The notes under the pieces: model-generated
What the model was told of the DNA's origin: nothing
The model's database searches: none
What the model saw: the letters and a program-made list of their open reading frames with translations, nothing else
Translations under genes and position numbers: made by a program
Source: Pandoraea vervacti
Lineage (GTDB): Bacteria; Pseudomonadota; Gammaproteobacteria; Burkholderiales; Burkholderiaceae
Direction: 5' to 3'
Assembly (NCBI RefSeq): GCF_000934605.2
Contig: NZ_CP010898.2
Span: 1-64,000 of the forward strand
DNA: 64,000 nt
In this document: in pieces, positions 52,404-60,924 of the stretch
How the letters are laid out: each line of letters begins with the position of its first letter
How positions within the stretch are numbered: position 1 is the stretch's first letter

Positions 52404-53415
52404 GTGAATTGTACGGCAGGGGTGTAGACATCGCGAAAAGTGTGTTCCAAGTGCATTACGTCGATCAGGAAACTGGAGAGATCGTGAACAAGCCGATCAA
52501 GCGGGCAAAGTTCCTTGAGCATTTTGCGAACCGAGCGCCGTGCCTGATCGGGATGGAAGCGTGCGGTGGTGCGCACCACTGGGCCCGGCAACTCACGAAG
52601 CTGGGCCACGAGGTGAAGCTGATGCCGGGGGAGTTCGTAAAGGCTTTCAACATCAGGAACAAGAGCGATGCGGCTGATGCGAAGGCGATCTGGCTGGCCG
52701 TGCAGCAGCCGGGCAAGCCGGTCGCAGTAAAGACCGAAATGCAGCAAGCCATGCTGGGGCTGCACCGGATGAGACAGCAACTGATCAAATTTCGCACGAT
52801 GCAGATTAATGCTCTGCGAGGGCTGCTAACGGAATACGGTGAAGTGATGGGCAAGAGTCGGGCGAAGCTCGAGAAGGAAATACCCGCTGTGCTCGAACGG
52901 ATTGCGGAGCGTTTGCCTGCCGTGCTGATGGATACGTTTCGCGCGCAGTGGAACGGACTGGAGAAGCTTGATGAGCAGATCGCTGAGATCGAGCGTCGGA
53001 TGCGCGAGTGGAAGAAAGAGGATAAGGCGGTCAAGGCCATCAGCGAGATTCCCGGTGTTGGATTACTGACGGCAACAGCAGCTGTCGCGATGATGGGAGA
53101 TGCGAAAGCGTTCAGTTCGGGACGAGAGTTTGCCGCGTGGGTTGGGATCGTGCCGAAGCAGACGGGTTCGGGCGGCAAGGTGAACTTGCATGGCATATCA
53201 AAGCGCGGCGACACATATCTGCGCACCCTGCTGATTCACGGTGCACGATCTGTGCTGACGCATGCGAAAGAGCCCGGTGAGTGGGTCGAACAAATCCAGA
53301 AGCGGCGGCCAAAAAATGTCGTAATCGTCGCGTTAGCCAACAAGATGGCGCGAACGATCTGGGCAGTTCTTGCCCATGACCGACAGTACCAGAAGGGATA
53401 TGTGAGCGTGAAACC
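52404..53415 (+). pseudogene. IS110 family transposase (IS1111 group), frameshift near start and split at 3' end
   Basis: The body is a full DEDD/transposase-20 protein (GVDIAKSVFQVHYVDQETGE, NKSDAADAKAIW, IPGVGLLTATAAVAMMGDAK). Compared with the first element, one base is missing just after the GTG start at 52404 (GCAGGGGTGT against ACAGTGGGTGT). The native start therefore runs into a stop after seven codons; a TTG at 52409 would open the correct frame. At the 3' end the IS3 insertion replaces the last codons; removal of IS3 and one AAACC restores the ending YVSVKPV and a stop at 54763. Confidence 0.85.
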
Positions 53416-53446
53416 TGGAGTTGACCCTGTAAAACCGGACACACCA

Positions 53447-54334
53447 TCACACTAAGGTTGCTGAATCCATCGAGCGCCGGAACTCGCGAGGCGAGCGGTA
53501 TTTCAGCGCGCTATGGGGGTGTTTCTCGTTGTAATGCTCAAATGCAATGGCCAGATTGTGAGCAGCGGTTGCAGCATCCGGCTTCGGCATGAAGGCGACG
53601 TAGTCGCGCTTCATCGTTTTCACGAAGCTCTCGGCCATGCCGTTACTTTGCGGACTGCACACGGGCGTGGTCAATGGCTTTAGTCCGATGTTCATCGCAA
53701 ACCGGCGCGTATCGTCAGCCGTATAGCCCGAACCATTGTCGCTCAGCCACTCGATTTCGGACGGCGTATGCACCTCGTTGCCGAACCGATTTTCCACTGC
53801 GGCCAGCATCACGTCGCGCACAATGTCGCCGCTGTGGCCTGCTGTCGTCGCCGCCCAGCTCATCGCTTCTCGGTCGCAGCAATCCAGCGCAAACGTCACA
53901 CGCAGCGGCTCGCCGTTGTCGCAGCGGAACTCGAAGCCGTCCGAGCACCATCGCTGATTGCTGCGCGCGACGGCCACTTTGCCATCATGTCGACGGTGGG
54001 CTCGCGGCGCAATCGGTCGGCGCTGCGTCAGCAGCCCATGCGTTCGCATGACGCGATAAATGCGCTTGGCATTGAACGGCGCCAGTCCAACTGCAACGCG
54101 CTCGTTGCGCAACATGCCCCAAACCCGCCGGTAGCCATAGCTGGGCAAATCGCCGACGACACGGCGGATTTCCTCGACTACAGTTTCGTCGTCGGTCGGC
54201 CTTGATTGCCGGCCATCGCGCCACGTCGCCGGACGCGACAGTCGTGCCGATACGTTCGAGCGCGACACGCCGAGAACTTCACAGACCAGTTTCACTGGCC
54301 GTCCTCCGGCAGCAAGGGCGAGTGCGCTATCCAT
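53447..54334 (-). CDS. IS3 OrfB transposase (DDE)
   Basis: The 295-residue protein has the DDE core (RWCSDGFEFRCDNG, EWLSDNGSGYTADD, NGMAESFVKTMKRDY) and YGYRRVWGMLRN upstream. The start region carries a run of seven A (AAAAAAATGG) in the overlap with orfA, a probable frameshift site. It appears intact. Confidence 0.95.
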   Translation of the reverse strand: MDSALALAAGGRPVKLVCEVLGVSRSNVSARLSRPATWRDGRQSRPTDDETVVEEIRRVVGDLPSYGYRRVWGMLRNERVAVGLAPFNAKRIYRVMRTHGLLTQRRPIAPRAHRRHDGKVAVARSNQRWCSDGFEFRCDNGEPLRVTFALDCCDREAMSWAATTAGHSGDIVRDVMLAAVENRFGNEVHTPSEIEWLSDNGSGYTADDTRRFAMNIGLKPLTTPVCSPQSNGMAESFVKTMKRDYVAFMPKPDAATAAHNLAIAFEHYNEKHPHSALKYRSPREFRRSMDSATLV

Positions 54335-54687
54335 TTTTTTGCTCGGCTGTATTCAACTGCTTCCCGGAGAATCTCGTTCTCCATTGTTTTTTTGCCGAGC
54401 ATCCGTTGCAGCTCGCGAATCTGCTTGAGCGCATCAGCCAACTCCGATGCCGGAACCACTTCTTCGCCAGCCTTGACCGCTGACAGGCTACCGTCCTGGT
54501 ACAGCTTGCGCCAGTGGAATAGCTGGTTCGGGTTCACGCCGTAATGGCGCGCGACCATTGAAACCGATTTTCCCGGTTCGAAACTCTCGCGAACCATCGA
54601 CAGTTTCTGCTCCGCCGTCCAGCGACGCCGGCGCTCTGGGCCCGTCAATACTTCCATCACTTCCTGCTTGGTGTTAGTCAAAAACAC
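54292..54687 (-). CDS. IS3 OrfA (helix-turn-helix)
   Basis: The 131-residue protein has the helix-turn-helix TAEQKLSMVRESFEPGKSVS with HYGVNPNQLFHWRKLYQDG, and a leucine-rich C-terminal coiled coil (LKQIRELQRMLGKKTMENEI). It overlaps orfB by 43 bases. It is similar in plan to OrfA of the other IS3 element. Confidence 0.93.
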   Translation of the reverse strand: MFLTNTKQEVMEVLTGPERRRRWTAEQKLSMVRESFEPGKSVSMVARHYGVNPNQLFHWRKLYQDGSLSAVKAGEEVVPASELADALKQIRELQRMLGKKTMENEILREAVEYSRAKKWIAHSPLLPEDGQ

Positions 54688-54756
54688 AGTCTTATGCCTA
54701 CCCGTTATTGTAAGTGGGTCGCTGTGTCCGGTGTTTCATGGGGCCGCTCCAAAACC

Positions 54757-55041
54757 CGTCTAGACGGGCAGCGCTTGCGTAGAGGATTAACGTTTAAACA
54801 CAGGGTGAACGTCGAAAGGTTGCGCAGCGATCGAGTGTGATGACAAGCCAGGTAGGACCGGGACTCGCTAAACCTGAATGATGCCTCGAGCTTTGAGCTC
54901 GCCGGGAGAATGAGGTGCGAGTCAGCGAATTTCATAGGGGCCCGCAGCGACTGTACCGACTGCATCGAGGCCGGATATAGAGCTGCAGCCCATCCTGTCT
55001 ATCAAAACACGCGAAAACTGTTGCAAACGGGACGCGTTCAT
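54757..55041 (+). other. Non-coding right end of the second IS1111 element (possible bridge RNA region)
   Basis: No gene is seen. From about 54810 the sequence is conserved with the split right end of the first element (18010-18138 plus 20719-20826), while spacer positions vary. This intact version is the best reference for the guide-RNA end of these elements. RNA function is inferred from the IS110 family in general. Confidence 0.5.
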
Positions 55042-55050
55042 ATAGGTATC

Positions 55051-55576
55051 ATGCTCACCGCTTCGAAATATTCGCCGGCCATGCGTGCGTTGCATTGGTT
55101 CGTGTTCTTGATGGTATTGATCGCCGTCGTATGCATCGAGCATCCTGCACATTTTTCCGAAGGGCAGCGCGGCGCGCGCGGACTTGTTCGCACTCCATCA
55201 GACGGCGGGGTTATGTCTATTGGCGCTGATGGTGCTTCGGCCGTTCGCCCGCCTATGCTCTGCCGTACCTCCTGCCGTCTCCGGCCCTGGAGCGTTGGGT
55301 CGCGCGGCGCAGATGACCCATACCGCGCTATATTTACTGATGATGGGCATGCCGGTACTGGGAGTGCTAGCCGTGGCGTGGGCCGGGAAAACCATTGGGC
55401 CCGTCGGCCTTGACTGGCGCATTCCCCTTCGTCCGGATATGCTGCTGGCCCACCTCGCCAAGCACTGGCACAAAACCGGGGCGACGCTCGTGTACGTTTT
55501 TGTCGGACTGCATGCCGCCGCCGCCCTTTGGCACGAGTTCGTGCTCAAAGATCGACTGCTGAGCCGAATGCGATAA
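55051..55576 (+). pseudogene. Cytochrome b561-type membrane haem protein, one-base frameshift
   Basis: The opening YSPAMRALHWFVFLMVLIAV has the first haem-ligand histidine of the cytochrome b561 / YodB family. After HPAH the frame goes wrong; deleting one T from the T run 55152-55156 gives FPKGSAARADLFALHQTAGL, the expected next segment. The rest (YLLMMGMPVLGVLAVAWAGK, AKHWHKTGATLVYVFVGLHA) follows to 55576. The intact protein would have about 174 residues. Its start is 10 bases after the right end of the IS1111 element. The extra T could be real or a sequence error. Confidence 0.85.
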
Positions 55577-55663
55577 CACAGTCGACGCGTCGATGCGAGA
55601 CAGGCTCCTCCCACCGACCCCGCCGTTGCCGCCGTCGCGCCGTGAGCGCGTTGCAACCCCCCC

Positions 55664-57940
55664 ATGCGCTGGCTCAACCATTCCCGCCCGACGCTGCTGC
55701 TTGCCTTATCGGTGCTGACACTGGCCGCCGGCGCGCTCGCACGCCACACGGGCGCGGTGGATCTCGTCCGATACCTGTGGGGGCTCGGCGTCGTCGCCAA
55801 CGGGCTCGCGTCGGCGGTGACAATGATCCGCTCGCTCAGGCGACGGCAGCTCGGCGTGGACGTCCTCGCCCTGCTGTCGATGAGCGTTGCGCTGCTGTCA
55901 GGCGAAGTTCTCGTGGCCGCCATCATCGCGCTGATGCTGGCCAGCGGAGGCGCGCTGGAGCACTTCGCCCAGTCGCGGGCGCACAGGCAAATGACGGCGC
56001 TGTTGGCGCGCGCGCCCACGCACGCCACGCGGTTCGAGGACGGCCAATGGCGCCAGGTGGACCTTGATGCCATTCGCGCGGGAGACCGTCTTTTGGTTCG
56101 CCCCGGAGACGCCGTGCCCGTCGACGGCACGCTCGTAATGCCAGCCGAGCTCGACGAATCCACATTGACTGGCGAGTCGGCGACGCGACACCGGGCGGTG
56201 CCCGACGCGGTGCAAAGCGGTGTATTGAATGCCGGGGCGTCTTTCGAGATGGTGGCACGCGCCAGCGCCGCGAACAGTACCTTCTCAGGCATTGTCCGGA
56301 TGGTAGGCACCGCGCTGACCGAGCGTAGCGCCCCGGCGCGCATGGCAGACCGCTACGCTGTCGCGTTCGTCGGCTTCACCCTCCTGTTGGCCGGGGCAAG
56401 CTGGTGGATGAGCGGTGACGCGCGGCGCGGCCTCTCGGTGCTCGTGGTCGCCACCCCCTGCCCGTTGCTGCTCGCCGTGCCGGTGGCGATCGCCTCCGGC
56501 ATGTCACGTTGCGCCATGCGCGGCATTCTGATCAAAGAGGGGGGTGCCCTGGAGCGCTTGGCGCAGGCCGACACACTATTGATCGACAAGACCGGCACGC
56601 TCACGAGCGGGTGCGCACGACTTGCCGACATGGAATGCGACCCGCGATTTCGCCCCGAGACCGTCCTGGGCCTCGCGGGCTCGCTCGCGCAGGCATCAAG
56701 CCACACCAGCGCACGGGCCATTGCCCGGGCGGCCCGCGACCAGGGGATTGCGCTGCAGTCGCCCGACGCCGTCACTGAAACCGCTGGCGCGGGCATTGAC
56801 GGTCGCATCGGTCAACATGTGCTGTCGATTGGCAGCGCATGTCACGTTCTCGGTTCCGCTGGCGTCCCCGCCTGGAGTAAGGAATTCGCCAAGCGCATCG
56901 GATATGACGGCGCATCGCCGGTGTTTGTCGGGGTGGACGGGGCATTGGCCGCGGTGTTGCACCTCGTGGATTCCCCGAGGCCCGAGACACCCCGCGCCCT
57001 GCGACTGTTACGCGAAGCCGGCCTCAGGCGGCAAGCCATGTTGACCGGCGATAGTCGAGACGCGGCCGAAGCCATGGGAGCGCTGCTGGGGATTACCGAA
57101 GTGCACGCGAGGCTCTCGCCCGCCGAGAAGCTCGCCGCCGTGCGCCGCGCGTGCGCCGATGGTAAGGTCGTGATGGTGGGCGACGGCATTAACGATGCCC
57201 CGGCGCTCGCCGTCGCCGATGTCGGCGTCTCTTTGGGGGCGCATGGTGCGGCGGCAAGCGCCGAAGCCGCCGACATCGTCCTGTTGGTCGACCGGCTCGA
57301 CCGTCTTGTCGTGGCACTTGGTATCGCGCACCGTACGCGGCGTATCGCGCTGCACAGCGTTGCGCTCGGTATCGGCCTGTCGCTCACGGCGATGCTCGCC
57401 GCCACGCTCGGCTGGCTCCCTCCGCTTGCGGGCGCTGTGCTACAGGAGGTCATCGACGTCCTGGCCATCGCCAATGCCCTGCGTGCGCTAACAGCGGGCG
57501 CCAATGAAGCGGCGCCCCGCCTGCCGAAAAGCGACGCGCAGCGTCTTATCGCCGAGCATGCGGAATTGGCGCCTGTGATGAACCGCGTTCGCACCACGGC
57601 CGATGAGCTGGCCCATCTGCGACGAGACCAGGTCAAGTGCGCGTTGCAGGCGCTCCATCAGGCGTTGACCGAACTCGTCGTGCCGCATGAACGCCGCGAC
57701 GATACCCAACGCTATCCTGACATTGCGCGCCTCCTCGGAGGCGACGACCCGCTGGCGGCGATGAGCGGCATGCATCGCGAGATCTTCCGGATGGTCGCCT
57801 TGCTGGGCCGGATCATCGCGGACATGCCGGCAAATGGCCCGAACGCACTCACCATACGGCAACTGCAGCGCCTGCTATACGGACTCGATGCCCTCATGCG
57901 TTTGCACTGCGCGCAGGAGGACGAGCTGTACTATGCGTGA
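55664..57940 (+). CDS. Heavy-metal P-type ATPase with C-terminal hemerythrin-like domain
   Basis: The 758-residue protein has the P1B-type ATPase parts: LTGES (G170-S172), the metal-path motif TPCPLLLAVP, the phosphorylation site D308 in DKTGTLT, and VMVGDGINDAPALAVADVG. There is no N-terminal metal-binding domain. After the last membrane segments (near residue 605), about 140 residues form a helical domain with spaced histidines and glutamates (AEHAELAPVMNRVR, VPHERRDD, SGMHREIFRMV, RLHCAQEDELYYA). This is a hemerythrin/HHE pattern that could bind iron or sense oxygen. The transported metal is uncertain. No clear ribosome site precedes the ATG. Confidence 0.9.
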   Translation: MRWLNHSRPTLLLALSVLTLAAGALARHTGAVDLVRYLWGLGVVANGLASAVTMIRSLRRRQLGVDVLALLSMSVALLSGEVLVAAIIALMLASGGALEHFAQSRAHRQMTALLARAPTHATRFEDGQWRQVDLDAIRAGDRLLVRPGDAVPVDGTLVMPAELDESTLTGESATRHRAVPDAVQSGVLNAGASFEMVARASAANSTFSGIVRMVGTALTERSAPARMADRYAVAFVGFTLLLAGASWWMSGDARRGLSVLVVATPCPLLLAVPVAIASGMSRCAMRGILIKEGGALERLAQADTLLIDKTGTLTSGCARLADMECDPRFRPETVLGLAGSLAQASSHTSARAIARAARDQGIALQSPDAVTETAGAGIDGRIGQHVLSIGSACHVLGSAGVPAWSKEFAKRIGYDGASPVFVGVDGALAAVLHLVDSPRPETPRALRLLREAGLRRQAMLTGDSRDAAEAMGALLGITEVHARLSPAEKLAAVRRACADGKVVMVGDGINDAPALAVADVGVSLGAHGAAASAEAADIVLLVDRLDRLVVALGIAHRTRRIALHSVALGIGLSLTAMLAATLGWLPPLAGAVLQEVIDVLAIANALRALTAGANEAAPRLPKSDAQRLIAEHAELAPVMNRVRTTADELAHLRRDQVKCALQALHQALTELVVPHERRDDTQRYPDIARLLGGDDPLAAMSGMHREIFRMVALLGRIIADMPANGPNALTIRQLQRLLYGLDALMRLHCAQEDELYYA

Positions 57941-58112
57941 CGAACGTCGGCAACCGTCGGTTTCGCCGCAGGGTTGTGCGGGATGGCTTGCCGAGGCCTG
58001 GCGGACGCGGCAACCGTGGCACGCTTGATTTAATGCAATGCCTGGACTACGGTGGGGCCTATGCTATTCGTAGGAACGGAATGCGGAGCCTCCGGCACGA
58101 CTGGCGTCGATC

Positions 58113-59090
58113 ATGGAACCCCCTTCATCCTTGTTATCTCCTCAGGACGCTACCGAGCGTTGGCGTCGCATCCTTGTCGCGGTTGATCCACGCGGTGCGT
58201 CGCGCCAGGCCGTCGCGTATGCGACACGCTTGTGTTCGGCGTCCACCCACGTGCTGGTACTGGGCTTCTTCGAACATCCTTACGCCTATATGATGCCGCA
58301 CTCTCGGACTCCGGCGGACGTGCACGCCGCCTTTGACGAGCTGCGGCACGATGAAGCGTCTGTGTTGAGTGACGCGAGCGGCGCGCTGGCGTGCACCGGC
58401 GCGAAGATCGAGACGCGGCTGCTCGGTCCGGCGCTCGGAAATCGTGAAATCGCCGCCGCGATCGCGCGGGTTGCGCAGGCATGGCGAGCCGATCTGATCG
58501 TTGTGGGCGCCGCACCGGCCCACGGTATCTTTGCGGCGCTGGCGACGAAAGTCTCTGTCGCGCTGTCACGCTATACTCATTGCGCAATTTTGATCGTTCC
58601 GGCCCATGCAGGCGAGGCGTGCTCGCATTCCCCGCAGCGCATACTATTTGGCATCGACGGCAGCGATGCCTCCCTTAACGCCTTGCGCGTGGGCATGTGG
58701 CTGGCCCCTCCCTACGCCGAACTGCTGGCCTTGTATATTGAGGACCGCGGCGTGGATCTGGCTGATGTACAACAATTCTTGCTTGAGCCGGCGTGTCGGG
58801 TTTCTCGAAGCGCGAAGGCGTTGAGGCGGGCAATGGCGCTCCTGTCGAAGCCCGGCAAAAACGTTCGCATCGAAACCCGCGTCTCGCACACGCGGCTGAT
58901 GGAGGATGTCGCGCAGGCGATTGTCCGGGAGTCGCGGCAATGGGGTGCGGACCTTATCGTCACGGGCGCGCGCGATCGTCACGGGATGTTCGCATGGATC
59001 GATGGGCATGAGAACGAACGTCTGGCCCGGGCCGTCGACCGCCCCTTACTCGTCGTTCACGCTCACGGGGACGCGCGCACGCGCCCCTAG
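58113..59090 (+). CDS. Universal stress protein, two UspA domains
   Basis: The 325-residue protein has two USP domains, the first starting RRILVAVDPRGASRQAVAYA with LIVVGAAPAHGIFAALATKV, the second RILFGIDGSDASLNALRVGM with LIVTGARDRHGMFAWIDGHE. The degenerate glycine motifs suggest that ATP binding may be weak. It lies between the P-type ATPase and the BON gene in the low-oxygen block, and a poor FNR-like sequence lies about 75 bases upstream. Confidence 0.92.
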   Translation: MEPPSSLLSPQDATERWRRILVAVDPRGASRQAVAYATRLCSASTHVLVLGFFEHPYAYMMPHSRTPADVHAAFDELRHDEASVLSDASGALACTGAKIETRLLGPALGNREIAAAIARVAQAWRADLIVVGAAPAHGIFAALATKVSVALSRYTHCAILIVPAHAGEACSHSPQRILFGIDGSDASLNALRVGMWLAPPYAELLALYIEDRGVDLADVQQFLLEPACRVSRSAKALRRAMALLSKPGKNVRIETRVSHTRLMEDVAQAIVRESRQWGADLIVTGARDRHGMFAWIDGHENERLARAVDRPLLVVHAHGDARTRP

Positions 59091-59137
59091 CGCCAGACCA
59101 TTATGATCCGCTGAGCGGGCCGGCGGGGGCGCAGCAC

Positions 59138-59791
59138 TCACTCAACGGTCAAACGGTCCTGCACCGCGCACACCCCCGGCGTGCTCATCGCGGCGCCCCG
59201 AACGGCTTCTTTTTCCGCAAGAGAATGAACCGTACCGTTCAGGAGCACCTCACCATTGCCCAGCAGGGCGATTTCCAGATGGCGTGCCTCACGCAGCGCC
59301 TGCCGGGAGAGTGCTGCCGCGATGTGCTCGACAATCTCCGCGCGATGCGGGGGGCACTTGACCTTAATGTCGTTGATCACGGCTTTGACGCCGCGCAGCG
59401 TGCGAATCGCGCTCTCCGCGTGCAGACGTTGCGTGTACAGCTCGACCTCCCCCGCGAGCGTGACCCAGCCGTCTTCAACCTGAACACGCAGGCTGCCCGC
59501 AGGCAGGCCCGCGTGCCACTTTAGAATGGCAAGTACCGCGCGGGCAATGTCGGCGTCGGAATGCTGGCCTTTGGTATCCGGTGACACCTCCAGCGACACA
59601 ACGATCGCGCGCGCGCCAGCAACGCGTGCGGCAATACGCTCGGCCTCCCACTTTTCCAGCAGGCTCGCGACCTTGCCGCAAAGTGTAACGATGCCATCCT
59701 GGACCTGAACACCGATGTCGCTTGCGTGCACACTAGTGTCGCGGGCAAGCTCGTCCATAACGTCGCGCTGCAGTTGGGAATCGGTTTTCAT
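59138..59791 (-). CDS. BON-domain protein (three BON domains), cytoplasmic
   Basis: The 217-residue protein contains three BON domains, each with the pattern of a helix plus strands around a conserved glycine: VQVQDGIVTLCGKVASLLEK, VQVEDGWVTLAGEVELYTQR and ALLGNGEVLLNGTVHSLAEK. No signal peptide is seen, unlike OsmY. BON domains bind membranes or lipids. The ATG at 59791 has GGAGG at 7 bases. An FNR box lies about 95 bases upstream. Convergent with the usp gene. Confidence 0.92.
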   Translation of the reverse strand: MKTDSQLQRDVMDELARDTSVHASDIGVQVQDGIVTLCGKVASLLEKWEAERIAARVAGARAIVVSLEVSPDTKGQHSDADIARAVLAILKWHAGLPAGSLRVQVEDGWVTLAGEVELYTQRLHAESAIRTLRGVKAVINDIKVKCPPHRAEIVEHIAAALSRQALREARHLEIALLGNGEVLLNGTVHSLAEKEAVRGAAMSTPGVCAVQDRLTVE

Positions 59792-59883
59792 CAGGTGCCT
59801 CCAAGAGTGGCGCAGTGTGCCAGTGTTGGCAATTTCCACGATAGCAGGTATGCCAGCGTTCGCTTGCGTCCATCTCCCGATGC

Positions 59884-59897
59884 TTGACTAACATCAA
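59884..59897 (-). promoter_or_regulatory. FNR/ANR box upstream of the BON gene
   Basis: TTGACTAACATCAA matches the FNR consensus TTGATnnnnATCAA at 9 of 10 fixed bases. It lies 93 bases before the BON-protein start codon. No convincing -10 at class II spacing was found, so the exact promoter is unclear. Confidence 0.6.
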
Positions 59898-60174
59898 GCT
59901 GGCTGCCGTGCAGCGATCGACGGCAGTCGCGCTGCTTGCGACGCGGCACGGATTCGCAAAGCCTAGCCCTGCCCTCTGGGCTCACGGCGGCTCAGCGAAA
60001 CACGAGTCAAGGCCGCCCCCCCGCTGACACGGTCCGCGATTGTCTCCGGTTCCAGACTGGTTCGAGCGACCAAGTGAATTTAGCGGATGCGAAGGCGCGT
60101 CAGCGCTCCCGCCAGCGAGTCAGCCACCACGCGACATATTGCGCTGGGCGCTTATCGCCAATGCCAAGCCACGT

Positions 60175-60188
60175 TTGATATGGATCAA
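60175..60188 (+). promoter_or_regulatory. Perfect FNR/ANR box upstream of the dodecin gene
   Basis: TTGATATGGATCAA matches all ten fixed bases of the FNR consensus. It lies 90 bases before the dodecin start codon; TATGCC at 60205-60210 could be a -10 at slightly short spacing. Confidence 0.75.
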
Positions 60189-60277
60189 CGTTGCGCGTGA
60201 ACGGTATGCCACTCTGGTTGATGGCAGCGACAATTTGCGCCGCGGCTCCGATCAGCGCTCTCAGACAGGAGGCAGTC

Positions 60278-60481
60278 ATGTCAGACGTCGTCAAAGTCAT
60301 AGAAATTCTCTCCGAATCGCCCAAAAGTTGGGAAGACGCAGCAAGCGAGGCGCTTAAAGTGGCGCAAAAGTCACTGCGCGAAGTCAAATCCCTCTACATC
60401 AAAGATTTCTCCGTAGAGGTCGATAATGGGAAAGTCGTGAATTACCGGATTGCTGCGAAGCTCAGTTTTAGGCTGGAGTAA
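60278..60481 (+). CDS. Dodecin flavin-binding protein
   Basis: The 67-residue protein matches dodecin: VVKVIEILSESPKSWEDAAS with the flavin-stacking tryptophan, then ALKVAQKSLREVKSLYIKDF and the final strand VVNYRIAAKLSFRLE. Dodecins form hollow 12-mers that store or shield riboflavin or FMN. The ATG at 60278 has the ideal ribosome site AGGAGG. Control by the FNR box at 60175 would tie flavin storage to low oxygen. Confidence 0.96.
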   Translation: MSDVVKVIEILSESPKSWEDAASEALKVAQKSLREVKSLYIKDFSVEVDNGKVVNYRIAAKLSFRLE

Positions 60482-60924
60482 GGGACGGCTAGCGAATAAC
60501 GCGACAGCCGGGAGTTCCGTTGCGTCAGGCGCCGGCCAGGCAATTTTCTTGAGGTGATCGCGATGTCGTTGCTTCGACAACCGACATGTCGGTGATTCGC
60601 GATGTGCGGGCGAAGGGCGCGCCGCTCCGCAGCGTATGGGCAGGGCGTCGTGCGCGCACGCGGGTTAGAGCGGACACCTGGCTTCCCATACGGGCCGCCC
60701 GTCTGTAGCCAGTTTTACGCTCATGAAGAAGCCGGTCGGCGACGCCTGTCAAAGCTGTCATCTGATAGCGACCGGACATGCCCGGCGGGGGGGGGAGTCC
60801 AGGCAGCACTCGACACGAATGTCATTCTGTCATTCAGCTCACCCGCGCCCCAAACCTGCTTTGATCGAGCTCGCGCGCGAGCGCCAGACGGACGTCCAAG
60901 AGCACCCGCCTCTCGTCGGCGAAC
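60482..60924. other. Intergenic stretch between dodecin and hypE, nothing supported
   Basis: No frame with family features was found. A run of nine or more G lies near 60785. Genes on both sides point towards it, so terminators are expected but none is clear. Confidence 0.4.

Larger units (their letters stand above)
53416..54751 (-). mobile_element. IS3 family element (IS2 group), second copy
   Basis: On the minus strand the element starts TGGAGCGGCCCC (ending at 54751) and its other end reads TGGAGTTGACCC from 53416 on the plus strand, an imperfect inverted repeat. A 5-bp direct repeat AAACC flanks it (53411-53415 and 54752-54756). It is of the same group as the element at 42.7 kb but differs in sequence. 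The insertion lies in the last three codons of the IS1111 transposase. Confidence 0.95.
52285..55041 (+). mobile_element. IS110-family (IS1111 group) element, second copy, interrupted by IS3
   Basis: A perfect 13-bp inverted repeat bounds it: ATGAACGCGTCCC at 52285-52297 and its complement at 55029-55041. The layout equals the element at 16.8-20.8 kb (transposase, then a conserved non-coding right end), but the sequences differ at many sites, so the two are related elements rather than recent copies. An IS3 element (53416-54751) sits at the last codons of the transposase. Without it the element would be about 1.4 kb. Confidence 0.88.

Noticed and set aside
58025..58038. FNR-like sequence TTGATTTAATGCAA before the usp gene at 58.1 kb
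   Set aside because: Only one half-site fits; two of five bases of the second half differ, so it is not counted as a box.
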